Below, piece by piece: positions 7,605 through 12,064 of a stretch of DNA of 12,064 nucleotides. The position numbers and the translations under genes are program-made. The stretch's first letter is position 1. Each line of letters starts with the position of its first letter. Under the pieces are notes generated by a model. It worked only from the letters and a program-made list of their open reading frames with translations. It was not told the origin of the DNA and ran no database searches. The stretch spans positions 1 to 12,064 of the forward strand of contig NCJR01000025.1 in NCBI GenBank assembly GCA_002282555.1, written 5' to 3'. Source of the stretch: Rhodobacterales bacterium 34-62-10 (GTDB taxonomy: Bacteria; Pseudomonadota; Alphaproteobacteria; Rhodobacterales; Rhodobacteraceae).

Positions 7605-7652
7605 CAAGGCCCGGATGGACAACCCATCCGGGCCTTGTTCCGATTTCTCCTT
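7605..7652 (+). terminator. Rho-independent terminator after the Gly-rich protein gene
   Basis: A perfect 14-bp GC-rich stem (7605-7618 paired with 7624-7637; left arm begins CAAGGCCCGG) closes a 5-nt loop ACAAC and is followed by a T-rich tract interrupted by a few C and G bases. It begins 24 nt after the stop at 7580. This separates the Gly-rich protein gene from the small gene downstream. Confidence 0.88.
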
Positions 7653-7677
7653 TTCCTGATCCAAAACCACGGCTTGA

Positions 7678-8022
7678 ATGATGGCACCGCGCCGCCACGG
7701 GCAAAGGCATCTCGCTTTGACGCGCAACGACGTTTCATACCGGTGCGGATTGATGATCGTGGTTTGCGCCATGTCGATGTGTCCGGCATCCCTTCTGGCG
7801 CAGACGGCAGACCCCACGGAACTGAAGCGTCGATTTCTGGATCGCTATCTGGATTGCGCCGAGGCGCCAAGCGATGCGGCACGGCTGGCCTGTTTTGACA
7901 GGATCCTGATCGATATTCCGGCCTGGCTGAACGCGTCGCCTGACCCTTGCCTTGTGCCGAACCAGCCGTCTGCAAACGATCCGCAGACCAAGGGCACCGC
8001 AAGCCAGAAGGGATCAGATTGA
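7678..8022 (+). CDS. Small secreted Cys-containing protein of unknown function
   Basis: The longest frame gives 114 aa. A hydrophobic stretch (LMIVVCAMSMCPASLLAQ) followed by TADP looks like a Sec signal peptide, with cleavage after Ala-Gln or nearby. The mature part (about 70 aa) contains a pattern of Cys, about ten residues, then RLACFDRI, and a third Cys (PDPCLVP). Similar Cys...RLACYD patterns occur in several families of small exported proteobacterial proteins; I cannot place it more exactly. The start is uncertain: ATG 7678 has no SD, TTG 7717 has AAAGG 9 nt upstream and would give a normal-length signal peptide, and ATG 7753 leaves no basic N-terminus. It lies behind the terminator at 7605-7652, so it needs its own promoter. 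It is convergent with the protease gene at 8071-8853. Confidence 0.6.
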   Translation: MMAPRRHGQRHLALTRNDVSYRCGLMIVVCAMSMCPASLLAQTADPTELKRRFLDRYLDCAEAPSDAARLACFDRILIDIPAWLNASPDPCLVPNQPSANDPQTKGTASQKGSD

Positions 8023-8070
8023 CGCCAGGGGTGGTGCCACCTGCGCGCCCTGCCCCATGACAGCGTCACA

Positions 8071-8853
8071 TCACCGCGAGAAACTGATCTTTGCTGCAGG
8101 CGTTGGGGTTGCAACGCGGGCGATGCGCGGCGTGGCCACGGCATTGTCGTTCCGCAGAATTCCACCGTCGATCACCGCCGTCCATCGGGACGGGTTTGAT
8201 GGATCCTGCATCCTGAGAAAGGTATACCCCGTCTGGCGCCAGTGCAGCACCTCGTCACGCAGGTTGTCGAGAATGAAATCCCCCTGCGATGTCCGCATGA
8301 CCAGCACGGCATGGGCATTGCGATCTTGATCCAATGCGGTCGAAACCAGCAGCATCTGCGGATCTAGCCCCGCCTCGATCAAGCGCTTCTTCTTGATCAG
8401 GGCGAAATCTTCGCAATCCCCGCCGCGGGCGGTCGGCAGCGACCAGTGTTCGGCTGTGGAGTATTGCGATTGGTCGGAAATCGAGTTGACCTGCCGATTG
8501 ATCTGTCGGTTCAGCCGGATGGCAAGGTCCAGTTGCTGGCCGGAAACGCGCGTCCCCATCCCTGTGGTCTGGCAGGCCCACGGATAACGTCCGCAAAGGT
8601 TGCTGGCACCCGCCGGCGCCGAGACGGTCATGCGCGCGGCCAGAAACGCGTCCTGCGCGACGGCCGCCTGCCCCCCAAGCAACAGCGTCGCCCCGGTCAG
8701 GGCCCCGGTCAGGGTGAAGAGCGCAAGCTGACGCATCCGGCGGCCCAGACCCGCCTTTTTCCTGTGGAGCAACCCGGATGCCTGACGTGCTGTCTGTTTG
8801 CTGGCGCGATCAATCGTATGAACCGTGTTAGCTTGGACTGACCCTGCGTTCAT
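8071..8853 (-). CDS. LapG-like periplasmic cysteine protease (BTLCP, transglutaminase-like, peptidase C93)
   Basis: The 260-aa product carries the catalytic triad of the bacterial transglutaminase-like cysteine proteinase family. C147 lies in GGDCEDFA, H181 in NAHAVLV and D196 in FILDN. In LapG of Pseudomonas the equivalent acidic residues around the Cys bind the Ca2+ needed for activity, and D146, E148 and D149 are conserved here. Family members cleave the N-terminal region of large surface adhesins in the periplasm and so release biofilm cells, held in check by the c-di-GMP receptor LapD. The ATG at 8853 is supported by AAGGA 7 nt upstream. This gives a long N-terminus before the hydrophobic core (about 43-66, ending AVAQDA). 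M40 would give a textbook signal peptide but has a poorer SD. No LapD or giant adhesin gene is in view, so the substrate is unknown. W92, the two Cys at 87 and 94, and a basic C-tail are additional features. Confidence 0.88.
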   Translation of the reverse strand: MNAGSVQANTVHTIDRASKQTARQASGLLHRKKAGLGRRMRQLALFTLTGALTGATLLLGGQAAVAQDAFLAARMTVSAPAGASNLCGRYPWACQTTGMGTRVSGQQLDLAIRLNRQINRQVNSISDQSQYSTAEHWSLPTARGGDCEDFALIKKKRLIEAGLDPQMLLVSTALDQDRNAHAVLVMRTSQGDFILDNLRDEVLHWRQTGYTFLRMQDPSNPSRWTAVIDGGILRNDNAVATPRIARVATPTPAAKISFSR

Positions 8854-9208
8854 CGTGAATTCCTTGATGGCTCGGAACGGTACAAGGATGCACCTTTGAT
8901 GAACGAAGTCTTGCCCGGGAACGTGTCAAACGTCAGGCCAGAGTGAGGTCATTTCGGCACGCCACCCCGGTTCGGCTGGAATTTGAGCCGAAACCTGCCA
9001 CAATCTGGCCCTATCGCGCGTCAAACCGGCGATATCATGCGTATCGCTGGCATCCAGCGCAGCACAGGCACAAACTTTGCACGGGAATCGCCCCGCACAG
9101 GCACGGAGCGAGTCGCTGTGTCACGCCCCTGGCCACGATGACCCGAGTGTCGTGCTGACTCGTGCTGCCAAGGCGCGCGATACTGGTCTGCGCCGATTCC
9201 CGGCGCAA
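8854..9208. other. 355-bp intergenic stretch with short repeats
   Basis: No credible gene is seen. It contains the upstream region of the protease gene and the downstream region of the rhodanese gene, both on the minus strand. Short repeats include TTCGGCT/AGCCGAA (8971-8977 and 8986-8992, 8-nt loop) and CGCTGG-cat-CCAGCG (9045-9059). GCACAGGCAC is directly repeated at 9062-9071 and 9095-9104, and TCGTGCTG at 9150-9157 and 9160-9167. Neither hairpin has a U tract on either strand, so neither is a clear terminator. No promoter could be chosen with confidence. Confidence 0.5.
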
Positions 9209-9634
9209 TCAAGGCTTGTAAGCCGCGTCCTGCTGCCAGCCCGTGAAGCCTGATTGCATCACGACGACGTTGGTTCGACCCGCGACCCGCAGCGCAAAGG
9301 CCGCTTGTGCCGACAGACTTCCGGTGTTGCAGAACAGGATTGTCATACGGTCGCTTGGAATTTCGTCGATCCGGTCCAGCACCTCACGCCATTCGATATT
9401 GACCGCGCCGGGGATCGTACCGGCTGCGAACTGTTCGGCGTCGCGGGTATCCACGAAAAGCGCTGTCTCGAACACGGTCTGGTCAAGCTGTTGCGGAACA
9501 ATGATCCCGGCCTCGTAATCCGAGAACATCATGTATTCCTGCATCGCCTCGATCGCCGCATCCTGCGCCACAAGGGGTGTTGCATGAAGGCTCAGGGCGA
9601 CTGTCGCGGCAAAAAGCACGTCTTTCACGCTCAT
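9209..9634 (-). CDS. Periplasmic single-domain rhodanese
   Basis: The 141-aa protein begins with a Sec signal peptide (VLFAATVALSLHATPLVAQ, cleavage near residues 23-24), so it acts in the periplasm. The rest is one rhodanese-like domain. FVDTRD (about 60-65) is the substrate-side strand, GTIPGAVNIEW the typical entry motif, and the active-site loop is C102-NTGSLS. An intact Cys with a six-residue loop suggests sulfane-sulfur or persulfide handling. The ATG is supported by GAGGA about 8-9 nt upstream and overlaps the stop of the preceding desaturase-family gene as ATGA, so translation is probably coupled and the two form an operon. A second rhodanese domain occurs in the regulator encoded divergently at 10590. 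Confidence 0.9.
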   Translation of the reverse strand: MSVKDVLFAATVALSLHATPLVAQDAAIEAMQEYMMFSDYEAGIIVPQQLDQTVFETALFVDTRDAEQFAAGTIPGAVNIEWREVLDRIDEIPSDRMTILFCNTGSLSAQAAFALRVAGRTNVVVMQSGFTGWQQDAAYKP

Positions 9635-10506
9635 CCGGGATTTCCTCTGTTCTGGTTGGTTGCACGATCTGTCTGATTGCCCGGATCAAGAGCATGGCCG
9701 CTTGCGGGCCCGCGCGCGGGCTGGATCAGCATACGGTCCAACCAGAGATCGCGGCGTGTGCGGAACTGCTCGATCCCGATCTGCATCCCGTCATGGCCTT
9801 TGGCCGGTTGCGCGACATAGGTCCCCAGCAGGCGGTCCCACCACGGCAGGTTGAAGCCGTAATTCGAATTGGTCTCGCGCGGGTCGATGGAATGGTGGAC
9901 GCGGTGCATGTCGGGGGTGACAACAAAGAGGCGCAACACACGGTCCACTGGGCGCGGCAGGTCGATGTTGGCGTGGTTGAACAGGGCGGTGGCGTTCAAC
10001 AGCACCTCGAACAGCAGAACGGCGACCGCTGGCGGGCCAAGCGCCGCCACCACCACAAGCTTGATCCCCATCGAGATCAGAATTTCGAGCGGATGAAACC
10101 TGAGGCCGGTGGTCGCGTCAAATTCAAGGTCGGCGTGATGCATCCGGTGCAGGCGCCATAACCCCGGCACCGCGTGGAACATCACATGCTGCAGGTAGAT
10201 CGCCAGATCCAGCAGCAGCATCGACACCACAATGGCAACCCAGACCGGGGCTTCGATGTTGTTGAACAGCCCCCACCCCTTGTCCTCGGCCATGATCGCA
10301 AGGCCGACCGCAAGGATCGGAAAGGTCAGCCGCAGGATCACGGTATCAATCACGACCAGGGCAAGGTTGTTGGTCCATCGGATGACGCGGGGGATCTCGT
10401 GACGGCGCCGGGGGGCGGCTACTTCCCTCAGGGCCATGGCCGCAAGGACCGCCACAAAGATGGAAAGCCGGATCGTCGGTTCGGCAGCAATGACTGTCTC
10501 GGACAT
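9631..10506 (-). CDS. Sterol desaturase/fatty acid hydroxylase family membrane protein
   Basis: Integral membrane protein with the histidine motifs of the di-iron fatty acid hydroxylase superfamily. Numbered from the start at 10506 (291 aa), HVMFH is at 107-111, HRMHH at 120-124, H138 in GLRFHPLE, H178 in LFNHANI and HRVHH at 201-205. About four hydrophobic segments surround these (near 13-28, 47-72, 87-106 and 145-176). The enzyme would use O2 and a di-iron centre to hydroxylate or desaturate a lipid in the inner membrane; the substrate is unknown. The frame stays open to an ATG at 10551, but that codon falls inside the dyad at 10551-10568 and lacks an SD, while 10506 has AAAGG 9 nt upstream. 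It is the first gene of an operon with the periplasmic rhodanese (4-base overlap). Confidence 0.9.
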   Translation of the reverse strand: MSETVIAAEPTIRLSIFVAVLAAMALREVAAPRRRHEIPRVIRWTNNLALVVIDTVILRLTFPILAVGLAIMAEDKGWGLFNNIEAPVWVAIVVSMLLLDLAIYLQHVMFHAVPGLWRLHRMHHADLEFDATTGLRFHPLEILISMGIKLVVVAALGPPAVAVLLFEVLLNATALFNHANIDLPRPVDRVLRLFVVTPDMHRVHHSIDPRETNSNYGFNLPWWDRLLGTYVAQPAKGHDGMQIGIEQFRTRRDLWLDRMLIQPARGPASGHALDPGNQTDRATNQNRGNPG

Positions 10507-10550
10507 GGCGGCGAACCTTTGGGTTGCGATGATCAGCAAAACCGCTAACA

Positions 10551-10568
10551 TTCAATGATCGACTTGAA
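10551..10568. promoter_or_regulatory. Candidate operator between divergent desaturase and ArsR-rhodanese genes
   Basis: TTCAA (10551-10555) and TTGAA (10564-10568) form an inverted repeat separated by 8 bp. The dyad lies 45 bp upstream of the desaturase-family start at 10506 and 21 bp upstream of the regulator start at 10590. It is therefore well placed to control both genes and to give autoregulation. ArsR-family dimers usually bind short dyads of this size. The only evidence is symmetry and position. Confidence 0.4.
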
Positions 10569-10589
10569 CGTTATCTTCAGGGGGCTTGG

Positions 10590-11255
10590 GTGTCAATCAG
10601 CCCGAAAACAGCGCTGTTGGACGAATATGCTTTGGTCGCGCGGGCCTTGTCCTCTCCGGCGCGGTTATCGCTGCTTGAGCAGTTGGCGCAGGGCGAGCGC
10701 GGTGTTGAAGGGCTTGCGGAAAAGACCGGCCTGACATTTGCCAATTGCTCGCAGCACCTGCAACAGTTGCGCCGCGCCGCCCTTGTCACCAGTCGCCGCG
10801 ATGGAAAAGCGGTGATCTACCGCATGACCGACGCCAAGACGCTGCACCTGATGGACCTGTTGCGGATCGTGGCAGAACGCAATCTGGAGCAAGTGCACCA
10901 GATCCTGCGCGGGTTGTCCGGCGGCATGGACGCCCCCGAACCGGTCAGCCGGTCCGATCTGGCTGCGCGGATCATTGGCGGTGATGTGATCATTCTGGAC
11001 ATGCGCCCCGCCGATGAATATGCCGCAGGCCACATTCCGGGCGCGATCAACACGACCCTCGCGACACTGGAAGGAATCATCCCCGGATTGGCACCCGACG
11101 CCGATATTGTCGCCTACTGCCGGGGCCCCTACTGCATCTATGCCCATCAAGCCGTTGCCGCATTGCGCAGGCGCGGTTTCAACGCACGGCGTCTTGATGG
11201 TGGGCTACCCGAATGGCGCGAAGACGGACACCCGGTCCACGTCGGCCTTCCATAA
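10590..11255 (+). CDS. ArsR-family transcriptional regulator fused to a rhodanese domain
   Basis: The GTG start is supported by AGGGGG (10579-10584) 5 nt upstream. The 221-aa protein has an N-terminal winged helix-turn-helix of the ArsR/SmtB type (about 8-100). It includes the SSPARLSLLEQL helix, the recognition helix in the region LTFANCSQHLQQLRRAALV, and the wing RRDGKAVIYRM. A rhodanese domain (about 120-218) follows, with LDMRPADEY, GHIPGAI and the active loop C177-RGPY-C182. The DNA-binding half has a single Cys (C53), so it lacks the dithiol pair used by BigR/SqrR-type sulfide sensors. C177 and C182 of the rhodanese domain are better sensor candidates. It probably represses the divergent desaturase/rhodanese operon and itself, and is released by persulfide or another thiol-reactive ligand; this is inference from domain content and gene order. 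Confidence 0.92.
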   Translation: MSISPKTALLDEYALVARALSSPARLSLLEQLAQGERGVEGLAEKTGLTFANCSQHLQQLRRAALVTSRRDGKAVIYRMTDAKTLHLMDLLRIVAERNLEQVHQILRGLSGGMDAPEPVSRSDLAARIIGGDVIILDMRPADEYAAGHIPGAINTTLATLEGIIPGLAPDADIVAYCRGPYCIYAHQAVAALRRRGFNARRLDGGLPEWREDGHPVHVGLP

Positions 11256-11298
11256 AGTACTGGGGTCCGCAACGTATCGGCGCATGGCCGACGCCACC

Positions 11299-12009
11299 TC
11301 AGTCAGACGGATCGTTTTGACCCTTGCTGCCTTGTTTCGGTGTGTTCTGGTGGCGTTGCGTCAGGACAAGCCAGATCACCGGTGCGCCTGTGATGACACC
11401 CAACCCCAGCACAGCCCAGAGGCCTTGCCCGGGATGATCACCGTTCACCGCCGTCCCGCCAAGATGCGCAAGAACGAAACTGGCAGGGATGATCCCCGCC
11501 ACCGTCGCGACCGCAAAGCGCCAAAGGTGCAGTCGGCTCAGCCCCGCGGCGTAACTGATCATGTCAAAGGACAGGAACGGCATCAGGCGGCTTGCAAAAA
11601 CCGTGACCATCAAGGCCGATTGTGACCCAAGAAGCCCCTGATCCACGCGGTCTCCGAACACCCGCCGCAGTGCGTCATGCCCCAGCACCCGTGCCAGCCC
11701 AAAAGCGATCAGCGCACCCAGTTCAGCCCCGATCACGACCTGCACTGTCCCCCAGACCTGTCCGTAAGCCGCGCCTGCGACCATCGCGATCGGCGCGCTG
11801 GGGATGGGGCTTGCGACAACGGCAAGCGCAATCAGCCCGATGATGAGAACCGGCCCCCAATGCCCGGCACGCATCACCAGCGTTTCGATCCTGTCGGCCT
11901 CGAACAGCGCTCCCATGCGCTGAAAACTGGCCGGGGCGAAAATCCACAGGCCGACCAGAGCAAGTCCTGCCACAACCAGCGCAGCAAGAATGGCCCGGCG
12001 GCCTGTCAC
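11299..12009 (-). CDS. TVP38/TMEM64 family membrane protein (VTT domain)
   Basis: The 236-aa product has about five or six membrane segments (near 6-24, 53-68, 71-105, 165-183 and 193-217). The VTT/SNARE-associated domain is recognisable from MVAGAAYGQVWGTVQVVIGA (76-95) followed by A-L-I-A-F-G-L-A-R, and from FASRLMPFLSFDMISYAAGL (138-157). Related proteins include DedA and TMEM41/TMEM64, linked to lipid scrambling or membrane homeostasis; the bacterial role is poorly defined. The GTG at 12009 is chosen because AGGAG lies 7 nt upstream. The frame remains open to another GTG at 12045, but that part overlaps the end of the preceding gene. It starts one base after that gene's stop, so both are probably one operon. 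It is convergent with the ArsR-rhodanese gene (43-bp gap). Confidence 0.88.
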   Translation of the reverse strand: MTGRRAILAALVVAGLALVGLWIFAPASFQRMGALFEADRIETLVMRAGHWGPVLIIGLIALAVVASPIPSAPIAMVAGAAYGQVWGTVQVVIGAELGALIAFGLARVLGHDALRRVFGDRVDQGLLGSQSALMVTVFASRLMPFLSFDMISYAAGLSRLHLWRFAVATVAGIIPASFVLAHLGGTAVNGDHPGQGLWAVLGLGVITGAPVIWLVLTQRHQNTPKQGSKGQNDPSD

Positions 12010-12010
12010 A

Positions 12011-12064
12011 TCAGATCTCCTGCACCGCTTTGGCCAGCAGGTCACGCACCTGCCCGGCCACGGC
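12011..12064 (-). CDS. C-terminal end of an unidentified minus-strand gene (cut by window edge)
   Basis: Reading the minus strand from the window edge, 17 sense codons (A-V-A-G-Q-V-R-D-L-L-A-K-A-V-Q-E-I) end at TGA (12013-12011). The VTT gene's SD lies inside these last codons and its GTG follows after one base, the usual layout of coupled operon genes. The peptide looks like an amphipathic C-terminal helix. Too little is present to name the product. Confidence 0.6.
   Translation of the reverse strand, partial: AVAGQVRDLLAKAVQEI

Noticed and set aside
8943..9212. Small frames on both strands in the gap between the protease and rhodanese genes.
   Set aside because: No SD, no recognisable features and overlapping each other; treated as chance frames in GC-rich DNA.
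12010..12045. Longer N-terminus of the VTT protein from GTG 12045.
   Set aside because: It would overlap the end of the upstream gene, lacks an SD and adds a Cys/Arg-rich peptide atypical for the family; GTG 12009 has a good SD.

Overview
The window looks like chromosomal DNA of an alphaproteobacterium, most likely of the Rhodobacterales (Paracoccaceae/Roseobacter type). This is inferred from high GC, typical codon use, GTG starts with clear Shine-Dalgarno (SD) sites, and the gene families present. No rRNA, tRNA, transposase, phage gene or CRISPR array was seen.

Left part (1-6094, + strand) holds a complete His-Asp-His-Asp phosphorelay. It comprises a very large soluble hybrid histidine kinase with seven PAS domains, whose 5' end lies outside the window; a single-domain response regulator; a second response regulator with a degenerate GGDEF-like output domain; and a small Hpt protein 5 bases downstream of it. 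The expected flow is kinase H971 to its own receiver D1265, then to Hpt H60, then to one or both stand-alone receivers (D54 and D57). Signal and output are not determined by the sequence.

Middle part (6095-9208) starts with about 740 bp without a convincing gene but with several inverted repeats. A secreted, probably lipid-anchored protein follows, with a long Gly-rich tail built from two kinds of in-frame tandem repeat and closed by a strong intrinsic terminator. Next are a small secreted Cys-containing protein of unknown function and, convergent to it, a LapG-like periplasmic cysteine protease (transglutaminase-like fold, Cys147/His181/Asp196). LapG proteases normally release surface adhesins under c-di-GMP control, but neither a LapD partner nor a LapA-type adhesin is visible here.

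Right part (9209-12064) looks like a sulfur or thiol-stress locus. An ArsR-type repressor fused to a rhodanese domain is divergent from a two-gene operon: a sterol-desaturase/fatty-acid-hydroxylase-family membrane enzyme and a periplasmic rhodanese, joined by a 4-base ATGA overlap. A TTCAA-N8-TTGAA dyad lies between the divergent genes and is a candidate operator. Convergent to the regulator is a TVP38/TMEM64 (VTT domain) membrane protein, preceded by the last 17 codons of another minus-strand gene cut by the window edge.
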